From an uncultured Ruminococcus sp. (GTDB lineage: Bacteria; Bacillota; Clostridia; Oscillospirales; Ruminococcaceae), in NCBI RefSeq assembly GCF_946187255.1, contig NZ_CAMHRZ010000064.1:1-14251 (forward strand): a stretch of 14,251 nucleotides of DNA, given 5' to 3'. The translations under genes were made by a program, and so were the position numbers. Of this stretch, positions 1-7,224 are shown piece by piece (within the stretch, counting starts at the first letter, position 1; each line of letters starts with the position of its first letter). A model generated the notes under the pieces. The model was not told the DNA's origin. It searched no databases and saw nothing but the letters and a program-made list of their open reading frames with translations.

Positions 1-198
1 CCGCGCGTCTTCCAGCGAGGACAGCGAAGCGTCTCCGAGCGGTCGTTCATCACTCTCTTGCGATAAAAGCAGGAAGTAACCGTGATAGGGTCAGCGGCAG
101 ATTGTAAGCCACCAGTAAACACACACAGCAATGTCATTCAGCATTTTCCGTTCTCTTGTGACGGACAGCGGGTTGTCGCCCCTCATTCTTCGGGTCGA

Positions 199-316
199 GA
201 GCTCAACGAGCTGGCGCCGTTGAGCTCAGCGCGGGCGGTGTAGCACGCAGGTGAGTTTGTGGGGGTATATTGCTTTTGCAGACGCGGGTCATTTTGTGAC
301 CGCCCGCGCTTTCTTT
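199..316 (+). other. Structured non-coding element: two abutting GC-rich helices plus a U-rich tract
   Basis: A perfect 10-bp stem (GAGCTCAACG at 199-208 with CGTTGAGCTC at 218-227, 9-nt loop) directly abuts a perfect 12-bp inverted repeat (AGCGCGGGCGGT at 228-239 with ACCGCCCGCGCT at 299-310), which is followed by TTCTTT at 311-316. Inside the larger loop is a smaller perfect hairpin (GGTCA 287-291, TGACC 297-301) that competes for 299-301. A GC-rich helix followed by a U-rich run on the plus strand suggests the 3' end of an RNA or transcript entering from beyond position 1. I compared it by eye with T-box, tmRNA, RNase P, SRP and 5S hallmarks and saw none. It could instead be a dispersed palindromic repeat. 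The strand is an inference from the U tract. Confidence 0.5.
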
Positions 317-399
317 GGGCGGTAGGTTGCTATGCTTATCGAACGCACTTTGTTTTGCTTTTATCATTTGCTGTGTATTTTGGTTTCGTGCCTTGGTGA

Positions 400-416
400 T
401 TGAGGCTCTGCCTCAA
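400..416. repeat. Perfect 7-bp hairpin
   Basis: TTGAGGC (400-406) and GCCTCAA (410-416) are perfectly complementary across a 3-nt TCT loop. It lies 6 nt before the next hairpin (423-445) and belongs to the run of stems between 199 and 503. No U tract follows on either strand, so it is not an intrinsic terminator by itself. Confidence 0.5.
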
Positions 417-422
417 ACTCCG

Positions 423-445
423 CAAGCCTGCTGGCGCGAGGCTTG
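423..445. repeat. Hairpin sharing its loop motif with the 199-227 hairpin
   Basis: CAAGCCT (423-429) pairs perfectly with AGGCTTG (439-445) around a 9-nt loop. The loop holds GCTGGCGC (430-437), the same eight bases as the loop of the 199-227 hairpin (210-217), although the stems differ. The bases after the stem (GACCGCGCGCTTTGG) also resemble 298-318. A further stem GGCGC/GCGCC lies at 482-486 and 499-503. The shared loop with unlike stems suggests related repeat units or RNA loops with a common partner. Confidence 0.5.
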
Positions 446-520
446 ACCGCGCGCTTTGGTTCACGGCGTAGTTTTGCTTTAGGCGCTCGTTTGCTTCCGC
501 GCCCTGTAGTTCTTCTATGC

Positions 521-565
521 AAAAAGCCATAGCACCCCCGACTCAACACCGGGGATACTATGGCT
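521..565 (-). terminator. Rho-independent terminator of the phosphoglucomutase gene
   Basis: Read on the minus strand, AGCCATAG (565-558) pairs with CTATGGCT (532-525), and an inner CCCCG/CGGGG helix (554-550 with 540-536) closes a 9-nt loop. A run of T (525-521) follows. The hairpin begins about 50 nt past the stop codon of the mutase gene, as expected for its terminator. The stem is long and GC-rich and the call is firm. Confidence 0.88.
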
Positions 566-578
566 ATAAATTTCTATA

Positions 579-608
579 TGATCAGCGTGATCATGATCAG
601 CGTGATCA
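579..608. repeat. Tandem pair of a 15-bp near-palindrome
   Basis: The unit TGATCAGCGTGATCA occurs twice head to tail (579-593 and 594-608). Each unit is itself TGATCA-GCG-TGATCA, with TGATCA a perfect 6-bp palindrome. A separate perfect palindrome, CTGATATCAG (611-620), overlaps the stop codon of the mutase gene. The copies sit between the gene and its terminator, so they are transcribed in its 3' untranslated region. Confidence 0.8.
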
Positions 609-616
609 GGCTGATA

Positions 617-2338
617 TCAGAAACCAAGTATCTTCTTGAAATCCGCTTTCAAAGCAGCTTCGGTCTTCTCTGCATCGGCTCTTGTCTCGCCGATGGCAGT
701 GTAGTATGCCTTGATCTTGGGCTCTGTGCCGGAAGGTCTTATGATGACGCTCGCACCCTGCTCCAGCTCGAAATCAAGTACGTCAGATTTGGGCAGAGTA
801 ATTGCAGTCTTCTCGCCTGTAGCAAGGTCAGTCTGCTCGGATGCCTTGTAGTCAGCAAAAGTGGTGACTTTCAGTCCGCCGATCTCCTTGGGGCCATTGT
901 TCCTCAGACCTGCCATGATCTCCTTCATCTTCTCCATGCCGCTGGCACCCTCGCACTGGAAGGATTCCTGGCTGTGGAGATAGTTGCCGTACTGCTTGTA
1001 AAGCTCCTCCCTCGCCTGAAGAAGTGTGATGCCCTTGGTGCGGTAGAATGCTGCCATCTCGCATATCAGCATCGATGCTACAACAGCGTCCTTGTCTCTT
1101 ACATAAGAGCCTGCCAGATAACCGTAGCTCTCCTCAAAACCGAAGATGTATCTGTCAGCTTCGTTGTCCTTCTCAAGGAAGCCTATCTGCTCACCGATGA
1201 ACTTGAAGCCTGTCAGTACGTTCCTCAGCTCAACGTTGTATTCCTCAGCTATCTTCCTGCATATATCAGTGGAAACTATGGTCTTTACAGCCACGGGTCT
1301 TTCGGGCATGGTGCCCAGCGCAGTCCTCTCCTGGCAAACGTACTTCATCAGCATAGCTCCTACCTCGTTGCCCGAGAACAGTACATAGCTGCCGTCGGGT
1401 GCGGGAACAGCGATGCCCACACGGTCGCAGTCAGGGTCGGTCGCCAGCAGAAGGTCGGGCTTTACAGTCTCGCAAAGCTCCAGTCCCTTTGCAAGTGCCT
1501 CCTTGATCTCGGGGTTCGGGAAGGGGCAGGTGGGGAAGTTGCCGTCAGGGTTCTCCTGCTCGGGAACTACTGTTACTTCCTTGATGCCGATCCTCTTCAG
1601 TATAGCTCTTACGGGCTTGTTGCCTGTGCCGTTGAGGGGAGTATATACCACCTTCAGACCGCTGTCTGCCACAAGGTCGGTATGTATGCCCTGTTCAGCT
1701 ACCTTGTCGAGATACTTATCGATAACGTCCTGACCGATATACTCGATCATGCCGCTTTTCAGACCCTCTTCAAAATCGATGACCTTTGCGCCGCCGAACA
1801 TATCCACAGCCTCGATCATCTCGGTAACTGCATTTGCAGCGTCGATAGTCATCTGACAGCCGTCTTCACCGTATACCTTGTAGCCGTTGTACTTTGCGGG
1901 GTTGTGGGAAGCTGTTACCATAACGCCTGCCTGACAGCCCAGCTCTCTTACTGCCCAGGAAAGGCAGGGAGTAGGCATAAGCTCGGTGTAGATGTACGCC
2001 TTTATGCCGTTGGCAGCCATAACAGCTGCGGTAGCCTTTGCGAATACATCGGACTTTATTCTTGAATCGTAGGAAATAGCTACCTTTGCGTTCTTATAGG
2101 TCTTGTTGACGTAGTCTGCGAGACCCTGTGTAGCTCTCCTTATGGTATAGATATTCAGTCTGTAAGCGCCCGCGCCGATAACGCCGCGCAGACCGCCTGT
2201 GCCGAATTCGAGATCTCTGTAGAAACGGTCGAGAATGGCTTCATCGTCGCCCTTTATGCTTTTCAGCTCCTCAGCGAGATCGGGATCTTCGACAGCCTTT
2301 TCGCACCACAGCTCATAGAGTTCCTGTTCTTTGCTCAT
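617..2338 (-). CDS. Phosphoglucomutase / phosphomannomutase (alpha-D-phosphohexomutase family)
   Basis: This cytoplasmic enzyme interconverts glucose 1-phosphate and glucose 6-phosphate (possibly also the mannose forms) through a phosphoserine, linking glycolysis with glycogen and cell-wall sugar synthesis. The 573-residue product has the four family signatures in order: TASHNP at 142-147 with phospho-accepting Ser144, the metal loop DPDCDR at 301-306, the sugar-binding GFEESYG at 400-406 and the phosphate-binding RPSGTEP at 534-540. Length and the early GTGGLRG segment fit the PgcA/PGM2-like branch. I chose the ATG at 2338; an in-frame GTG at 2347 falls inside the GAGGTG ribosome-binding site (2351-2346), which sits 6-7 nt upstream of the ATG. 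It is transcribed alone, with its own promoter and terminator. One small oddity is Cys304 where many relatives have Ala. Substrate preference cannot be read from sequence. Confidence 0.95.
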   Translation of the reverse strand: MSKEQELYELWCEKAVEDPDLAEELKSIKGDDEAILDRFYRDLEFGTGGLRGVIGAGAYRLNIYTIRRATQGLADYVNKTYKNAKVAISYDSRIKSDVFAKATAAVMAANGIKAYIYTELMPTPCLSWAVRELGCQAGVMVTASHNPAKYNGYKVYGEDGCQMTIDAANAVTEMIEAVDMFGGAKVIDFEEGLKSGMIEYIGQDVIDKYLDKVAEQGIHTDLVADSGLKVVYTPLNGTGNKPVRAILKRIGIKEVTVVPEQENPDGNFPTCPFPNPEIKEALAKGLELCETVKPDLLLATDPDCDRVGIAVPAPDGSYVLFSGNEVGAMLMKYVCQERTALGTMPERPVAVKTIVSTDICRKIAEEYNVELRNVLTGFKFIGEQIGFLEKDNEADRYIFGFEESYGYLAGSYVRDKDAVVASMLICEMAAFYRTKGITLLQAREELYKQYGNYLHSQESFQCEGASGMEKMKEIMAGLRNNGPKEIGGLKVTTFADYKASEQTDLATGEKTAITLPKSDVLDFELEQGASVIIRPSGTEPKIKAYYTAIGETRADAEKTEAALKADFKKILGF

Positions 2339-2437
2339 AAGTATCACCTCATCAGTTTATTTTCCGAAAGCGGAATGGGATTTCATAATATATCATACTG
2401 TACGCCGCACATTGAAGAATGCGCAGTTACACTATAT

Positions 2438-2465
2438 ATTATACCATATTTAAATTATTTTTCAA
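2438..2465 (-). promoter_or_regulatory. Sigma-A-type promoter of the phosphoglucomutase gene
   Basis: On the minus strand, TTGAAA (2465-2460) and TATAAT (2443-2438) are separated by 16 nt. Transcription would begin near 2431, giving a leader of about 90 nt before the ATG at 2338. No riboswitch-like structure stands out in that leader. Confidence 0.65.
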
Positions 2466-2547
2466 GGGGGATACACGTTTTTTAACAATCATAAACGTTT
2501 ACACCGCCGATTTTTGAAAATTGAACAAATTTCTTTAAGTAAACTGC

Positions 2548-2576
2548 TTGATTATTGGAAATAATTGTGGTATAAT
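2548..2576 (+). promoter_or_regulatory. Sigma-A-type promoter of the five-gene operon
   Basis: TTGATT (2548-2553) and a perfect TATAAT (2571-2576) are 17 nt apart, and TGG directly before the -10 (2568-2570) gives an extended -10. The start site would be near 2583, about 37 nt before the first ATG. It diverges from the mutase promoter across an AT-rich 280-bp region. Confidence 0.75.
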
Positions 2577-2619
2577 TATAGTGAACTTATGACCATATCA
2601 AGACAAAGGAGAGAACGAA

Positions 2620-3501
2620 ATGTTTATAAGACAAATGAAGGCTTCAAACAGCGGCAGATACTTTCTTGCGGCGGAATTTGAGAAAAAGGTCGCAGCCTTC
2701 GACTCCGTGACGGGCGAAAAGCTGGGAGAATACGATACAAAGCTGGATTTCGGCGGAGACAGGATGTGCATATCCGACAGCGGTAAGATATTCGCGGCGG
2801 CGGCTTTCGGCAGGTTCGGCATAACGCTTTACGATGTGGAAAGCGGCAAAGCCCTGTGGAACACGAAAGAGGTCAAGAAGATACAGCGGCTGTTTTTCAG
2901 TGCCGATGACAAGGTGCTTTATGCCATAAACGCTTCATCGGTTCTGTATACCCTTTCCCTTGAAGACGGCAGTATAATATCCACCGAAAAGGGCGTGGAA
3001 AAGCTGTTCCCCGACAGCGGGAATGAGATAAAGATGGACAAAAAAGGTGCTCTCAGGTGGGAGGACGGCGCTGTTGCGGCAGTGGGAAGAAATCTGCTTT
3101 TCTTCTGTTCGGGGGGCGGCAGAGTGTACAGTTCGCTGTTCGGCGGAGGACTGCGCTGTCATTCCCTTGCGGGTGAGGAACTCTGGACCACCGAAAACGC
3201 AGAGGGTGAGCATTACACCGATATGGGTTATGTGAAAAAGTACGACTGCATAGCCTGCGTGGGCTTCAGGTTTGACAGAGAGGGCGATATTTCCGCGTAT
3301 TTCCTTGATGTATACTCCGCTGAAACGGGAGAGAAGAGATACACCAAAGATATTGCCGAGGGCTGTGAATTTGTGTTCACCGAAGGCGGCGAAAAGCTCA
3401 TCAGCAGTACGGGCAACGTGGTTATACTCGGAAAAGACAGCTGTACTGCGGAAGAAAACGTCTATGAGGACTTTGACAAAGAGCGGGAAGAGGACGAATG
3501 A
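2620..3501 (+). CDS. Beta-propeller (PQQ/WD40-like repeat) protein of unknown function
   Basis: The 293-residue product has at least five copies of a propeller-type blade motif, a strand ending in an Asp or Ser, then a [T/S]GE/SGK turn and a following strand: near residues 24-40 (DSVTGEKL), 68-84 (DVESGKALW), 109-124 (LEDGSI), 178-193 (LAGEELW) and 229-244 (AETGEKR). These match the quinoprotein/YVTN-type repeat style. There is no signal peptide or membrane segment, so it is probably cytoplasmic, and the C-terminus is acidic. AAAGGAGAG lies just upstream of the ATG. It is the first gene of the set, and its TGA overlaps the next ATG (ATGA), which implies coupled translation with the membrane protein that follows. 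No catalytic residues are evident and the function is unknown; a scaffold or binding role is a guess. Confidence 0.75.
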   Translation: MFIRQMKASNSGRYFLAAEFEKKVAAFDSVTGEKLGEYDTKLDFGGDRMCISDSGKIFAAAAFGRFGITLYDVESGKALWNTKEVKKIQRLFFSADDKVLYAINASSVLYTLSLEDGSIISTEKGVEKLFPDSGNEIKMDKKGALRWEDGAVAAVGRNLLFFCSGGGRVYSSLFGGGLRCHSLAGEELWTTENAEGEHYTDMGYVKKYDCIACVGFRFDREGDISAYFLDVYSAETGEKRYTKDIAEGCEFVFTEGGEKLISSTGNVVILGKDSCTAEENVYEDFDKEREEDE

Positions 3502-3992
3502 AACAGCCTGAGAATATCACAGCCGTCAAGGCAACGCGCAGGTTCCTGACAATGACGCTGGTCATTGCTTCTCCTATCATACTGATGCTTGTCATTGCGC
3601 TTGTGATAAATACGGTAAATGCGGTCAGAACATACCGCGATATAGGGGTCATGCCGGGCAGTATCGTTAAAGAACTGGAGATAAAAGGGGATATACCCTC
3701 CTGGTTTACCGATGAGGATATGAGGTCGGCGGCAGATGTACTGGCTGAAGACGCAAACAGCTTAAAGTTCACTGTGCTTGATGCAGAGTACGACAGCAGC
3801 TTTCAGGACTATCTTGAAGCAGAATACCCCGACTATCCCGACAACTGCCGCATGGTGGTAGGATTTACGGAGTACAACTACGGCTGTGAGGGCGCAAACA
3901 TCGGTATACACGGCAGGGAGCATATATGGGCATTTATGGTGAGAGAAGATGAAAACTCTCCGTGGAAAGTAGCTGAACGCGGATATATTTAA
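3498..3992 (+). CDS. Small single-pass membrane protein, unknown function
   Basis: This 164-residue protein has a short basic N-terminus (KATRR, residues 11-15), one hydrophobic segment at about 16-38, and an extra-cytoplasmic domain of about 120 residues rich in acidic and aromatic residues. Positive charges before the segment predict N-in, C-out. The end of the protein (PWKVAERGYI) faintly recalls the final strand of NTF2-like domains, but I would not assign a family. The ATG overlaps the stop of the upstream beta-propeller gene by 4 nt, and GGAAGAGG within that gene serves as ribosome-binding site. The two may act together, but this rests on coupling alone. Confidence 0.7.
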   Translation: MKQPENITAVKATRRFLTMTLVIASPIILMLVIALVINTVNAVRTYRDIGVMPGSIVKELEIKGDIPSWFTDEDMRSAADVLAEDANSLKFTVLDAEYDSSFQDYLEAEYPDYPDNCRMVVGFTEYNYGCEGANIGIHGREHIWAFMVREDENSPWKVAERGYI

Positions 3993-4025
3993 AACTTAAA
4001 CCGATCTGTCGGGGAGGGACAAAAA

Positions 4026-4529
4026 ATGTCGGAACAGTACGGGCGGCAGTACACAAGGATAGACAAAGTCCGCGAGAGAGTCGATACGCTTTTAAAAGAG
4101 ATTAAGGACGAAGAACAAAAGCGCTGTGCGTATGTCCACCTTTACGGTGTCGGGCTTATGGCGGCGGCTATCGCCATCAAACAGGGCTATTCCCGTGAAA
4201 CGGCGGAACTTGCGGAGATCGCGGGCATTCTCCACGATCTTTACTGCTATATCTGTCCCGATGATGATAACGAGGATCACGCTCATAAATGTGCGGATTA
4301 TGCGGTGAACGAGATACTTTCGGGTATCCGAGGTCTCAGCGATGAAGATAAACGGCTGATATACAGCGGTATATACAATCACAGCGACAAGGATGTGACA
4401 GGAGATGCCTTTGATGAGATCATCAAAGATGCGGACGCATTGCAGCATTCTCTGCGCAATCCCTGTGAAGAATACTTTTTCCAAAAGGAAAGGACACAGC
4501 AGGCTCTAAAGAGACTGATAAATATATAA
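4026..4529 (+). CDS. HD-domain metal-dependent phosphohydrolase
   Basis: The 167-residue product carries the HD-superfamily metal site: His38 in a VHLYGV helix, His70-Asp71 (ILHDL), further histidines at 85/87 and 119 (NHSD), and the closing Asp137 in KDADAL. HD proteins are cytoplasmic and hydrolyse phosphate esters of nucleotides or related compounds; the substrate cannot be told from the sequence. The length suits a minimal stand-alone HD domain. GGGGAGGG ends about 7 nt before the ATG. It follows the membrane-protein gene after 33 nt and precedes the hydrolase gene by 23 nt, so it is probably in the same operon. Confidence 0.88.
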   Translation: MSEQYGRQYTRIDKVRERVDTLLKEIKDEEQKRCAYVHLYGVGLMAAAIAIKQGYSRETAELAEIAGILHDLYCYICPDDDNEDHAHKCADYAVNEILSGIRGLSDEDKRLIYSGIYNHSDKDVTGDAFDEIIKDADALQHSLRNPCEEYFFQKERTQQALKRLINI

Positions 4530-4552
4530 CTGACCGTAAGGAGGTACAAACT

Positions 4553-5539
4553 ATGTCAAACAGTGAATACATTACCGAGAAAAGATATTTCCCTTCCAGT
4601 GATAAGGGAAAGCAGATCTATTATGAGATATACACCAAGAAGGACCTGAAGCCTAAGGCGGTCATACAGCTGGCACACGGTATGTGCGAGTATGTGCGCC
4701 GCTACCGTTCCTTTGCGAGATGGCTCAACGATAACGGCTATCTTGTGGTGGGCAACGACCATCTGGGACACGGCATGACAGCCGCTAAACTGGCGGAGGA
4801 AAAGGATGGTGTCATCGATCCTGCCCGCAATGAGGAACTGGGCTATATCTCGGAGAAGAACGGCTGGCAGCACTGCGTTGCGGATATGCACAGGCTTACC
4901 CGCATAATGAAGAAGGAGTATCCCGACCTGCCTTACTTCATGTTCGCCCACAGCATGGGCAGCCTGCTGGGAAGAGCTTATGTCACCTCTTATCCCGATG
5001 AACTGGACGGGGTGGTGTACAGCGGCACAGGGGCACTGCTGGGTACTGAACCGCAGCTGCTTCTCTATTTGCAGGGTATCAAAGCCGTCAAGGGCAGCCG
5101 TTTCAGACCGCCCGTTACCGACAAGGCTATGTTCGGAGAGTACGGCATATACAACACAAAGGCAGGCAGGGACGGCGGCGGCTGGCTCAACCGCGATGCG
5201 GACGAAGTGATAAAGTATATGCAGGATCCCTACTGCACATTCAAGTTCACCGTGAACGGCTTTGAAAACCTGGTGGGAGTGAATTACTACGTCAACAGGA
5301 ACAAGTGGTTCGAGGAGTACCCGAAGGAGCTGCCCACATACATCATCGCGGGCAGCAAGGACGCTGTGGGCGACTGCGGCAGAGGTGTGCTGAAGATATA
5401 CAACAAGCTGCGCCTTTATGACTGCGATGCCGAGATGAAGATATACAACGGCGCAAGACACGAGCTGATAAACGAGCTGAACAGGGAAGAGGTATACGAG
5501 GATGTACTGGCTTTCTATGACGGTGTGACAGCCGAATGA
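4553..5539 (+). CDS. Alpha/beta hydrolase, monoacylglycerol lipase / lysophospholipase type
   Basis: The 328-residue product is a serine hydrolase of the Hydrolase_4 (S33-related) type. Its nucleophile elbow is AHSMG at residues 132-136 (Ser134), with likely triad partners Asp270 (GSKDAVG) and His303 (GARHE). The N-terminal LAHGMCEY segment supplies the oxyanion-hole HG, and NDHLGHG is the loop typical of monoglyceride lipases. These enzymes cleave fatty-acyl or similar esters; the true substrate is unknown. There is no signal peptide, so it is intracellular. AAGGAGG upstream is a near-perfect ribosome-binding site. The elbow has Ala where GHSMG is commonest, a tolerated change. It sits between the HD gene and the comM-type gene with short gaps. 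Confidence 0.9.
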   Translation: MSNSEYITEKRYFPSSDKGKQIYYEIYTKKDLKPKAVIQLAHGMCEYVRRYRSFARWLNDNGYLVVGNDHLGHGMTAAKLAEEKDGVIDPARNEELGYISEKNGWQHCVADMHRLTRIMKKEYPDLPYFMFAHSMGSLLGRAYVTSYPDELDGVVYSGTGALLGTEPQLLLYLQGIKAVKGSRFRPPVTDKAMFGEYGIYNTKAGRDGGGWLNRDADEVIKYMQDPYCTFKFTVNGFENLVGVNYYVNRNKWFEEYPKELPTYIIAGSKDAVGDCGRGVLKIYNKLRLYDCDAEMKIYNGARHELINELNREEVYEDVLAFYDGVTAE

Positions 5540-5553
5540 CGGGGTGAGGGCTG

Positions 5554-7083
5554 ATGTATGCACGGATAAACAGCATGGGTCTGCTGGGGCTGAATGCGTT
5601 CCCTGTGACGGTGGAGATAGAATGCTCCGACGGTGTTGAGGATTTTGAGATAGTCGGGCTGGCGGATGTGGCAGTGCGGGAGAGCCGTGAGAGGATACGT
5701 TCGGCTTTCAGGAGCAGCGGGGTGGCTTTCCCCTCTGCGAGAGTACTGGTAAATCTGGCACCCGCGGACGTCAAAAAGACAGGTGCGGTACACGATCTCG
5801 CCATAGCTGTGGCGCTGATGAGGACGCTGGGCGTTTCAAACGATGAGTATATGCAGAAGTCGGTGTTCATTGGCGAAGTGGCGCTCAGCGGAGAGATACG
5901 CGCCGTAAAGGGCGTGCTGCCAATGGTGATAACTGCCAGGGAGATAGGCATGGAAAAGGTGTTCGTGCCGCTTCCAAACCTGCGGGAAGCATCGGTGGTG
6001 GAGGGCATAGAGTGCCGCGGTGTAAGCACGCTGGGAGAGCTGGTCTTCCACCTTACGGGCAGGGCGGAGATAGTCCCTGCGGAGCCCTACAAGCCCGATA
6101 GTATCAGCTATTTCGGTGATCTGGATTTTGCGGATGTACGCGGTCAGACGACGGCGAAGCACTGTCTTGAAGTGGCTGCGGCAGGCGGGCACAACGTGCT
6201 GATGGTGGGACCTCCCGGTTCGGGCAAATCCATGCTGGCAAAGCGTATGCCTTCCATACTGCCCGCCATGACCTTTGAGGAGTCGATAGAGACCACGAAG
6301 ATACATTCGGTGGCGGGGCATATAAACAGCGATGCACCGCTGATAACCGTAAGACCTTTCCGTTCGCCCCACCATACCGTATCCACTGCGGGACTTGCGG
6401 GCGGCGGCAGCGTGCCCAAGCCGGGTGAGATATCACTCGCTCACAACGGTCTTCTGTTTCTTGATGAGATGGCGGAATTCTCCCGCGCTTCGCTGGAAAT
6501 ACTGCGTCAGCCGATGGAGGATCAGCAGGTGACCATATCCCGCGCTTTCGGCACCATAACCTACCCCAGCTCCTTCATGCTGATAGCCGCCATGAACCCC
6601 TGTCCCTGCGGATATTTCAGGCACCCCACGAGGAAATGTATATGCTCGCACAAGCAGGTGGTGAACTACCTCAACAAGATAAGCGGACCCTTGCTGGACA
6701 GGTTCGATATGCATATCGAGGTGGCACCTGTGGTGTTCAGTGATCTGGCGGGCACCGAAAAGGAAGAACCCTCCGCCGCCATACGCGAAAGAGTACAGCG
6801 GGCAAGGGACATACAGACTCAGCGCTTCAAGGGGACGACCATCACCTGCAATGCGCGGATAACTCCCGATAAGCTGCACGAATTCTGCCCGATGGAGGAC
6901 GCTGCAAGGGAGGCGCTGGGAAAGGTGTTCGATACTCTCGGGCTTTCGGGACGCGCCTACGACAAGCTGATGAAGCTGTCAAGGACGGTGGCGGATATGG
7001 AAGGCTCGGAAGTGATAAAGAAAAAACACGTTCTTCAGTCGGTGGAGTACAGAGGACTGGACAGAAAGTACTGGACGGAGTAG
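5554..7083 (+). CDS. comM: YifB/ComM-family Mg-chelatase-like AAA+ ATPase
   Basis: This 509-residue protein has the full family layout. The N-terminal Lon/ChlI-like domain (about 1-175) includes the VGLADVAVRESRERIR segment and FIGEVALSGEIR. An AAA+ core follows with Walker A GPPGSGKS at 219-226 (Lys225) and Walker B GLLFLDE at 299-305. The cysteine cluster CPCG...CIC (Cys350, 352, 362, 364) and LLDRFD (arginine-finger region) come next, then a C-terminal Mg-chelatase-type domain. In naturally transformable bacteria ComM is a hexameric branch-migration helicase that helps integrate incoming DNA; the gene is also widespread in species not known to transform, so that role here is inferred. GGGGTGAGGG precedes the ATG. 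It begins 14 nt after the hydrolase stop and is the last gene of the set. Full length and apparently intact. Confidence 0.95.
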   Translation: MYARINSMGLLGLNAFPVTVEIECSDGVEDFEIVGLADVAVRESRERIRSAFRSSGVAFPSARVLVNLAPADVKKTGAVHDLAIAVALMRTLGVSNDEYMQKSVFIGEVALSGEIRAVKGVLPMVITAREIGMEKVFVPLPNLREASVVEGIECRGVSTLGELVFHLTGRAEIVPAEPYKPDSISYFGDLDFADVRGQTTAKHCLEVAAAGGHNVLMVGPPGSGKSMLAKRMPSILPAMTFEESIETTKIHSVAGHINSDAPLITVRPFRSPHHTVSTAGLAGGGSVPKPGEISLAHNGLLFLDEMAEFSRASLEILRQPMEDQQVTISRAFGTITYPSSFMLIAAMNPCPCGYFRHPTRKCICSHKQVVNYLNKISGPLLDRFDMHIEVAPVVFSDLAGTEKEEPSAAIRERVQRARDIQTQRFKGTTITCNARITPDKLHEFCPMEDAAREALGKVFDTLGLSGRAYDKLMKLSRTVADMEGSEVIKKKHVLQSVEYRGLDRKYWTE

Positions 7084-7154
7084 GATACTCTCGAAAGGAA
7101 CATAATGGTAATGTTAACAAAAAGTTTACCGTATTTTGCATGAATGGTCATTGT

Positions 7155-7189
7155 AAAACTTTCTCGGGTGCGCCCCGAAGGTTTTTGTT
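7155..7189 (+). terminator. Probable intrinsic terminator after the comM-type gene
   Basis: TCGGG (7164-7168) pairs with CCCGA (7174-7178) across a 5-nt loop, and AAAAC (7155-7159) can pair with GTTTT (7181-7185) further out. The T-rich run TTTTTGTT (7182-7189) follows. The stem has a small internal loop, so efficiency is uncertain. It would separate the five-gene set from rpoBC. Confidence 0.65.
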
Positions 7190-7224
7190 AAAAGCGGCGA
7201 AAATGAAAATACGAATAATGCTGA

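Noticed and set aside
1..137. A minus-strand frame open from ATG at 137 to the window edge
   Set aside because: About 45 codons, directly after a stop, with only a weak GGAAAA upstream and an unusual basic, Cys-containing product. It could be a partial gene but nothing supports it within the window.
336..549. Two overlapping short frames on the minus strand (64 and 61 codons)
   Set aside because: Both begin inside or beside the strong terminator hairpin and run through the palindromic region; they lack proper ribosome-binding sites and look like translated repeat DNA.
1423..1438. Cys304 in the metal loop of the phosphoglucomutase (DPDCDR rather than DPDADR)
   Set aside because: The three metal-binding aspartates are intact and the position tolerates small residues, so it is not evidence of altered function.
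560..2065. A 501-codon open frame on the plus strand across the mutase gene
   Set aside because: It is the antisense shadow of a clearly identified phosphoglucomutase; the sequence is rich in Cys, Leu and Ser without family motifs. Its start lies in the mutase terminator.
4556..5563. A 335-codon open frame on the minus strand
   Set aside because: It is antisense to the complete alpha/beta hydrolase gene with intact catalytic triad; no ribosome-binding site or recognisable domain.
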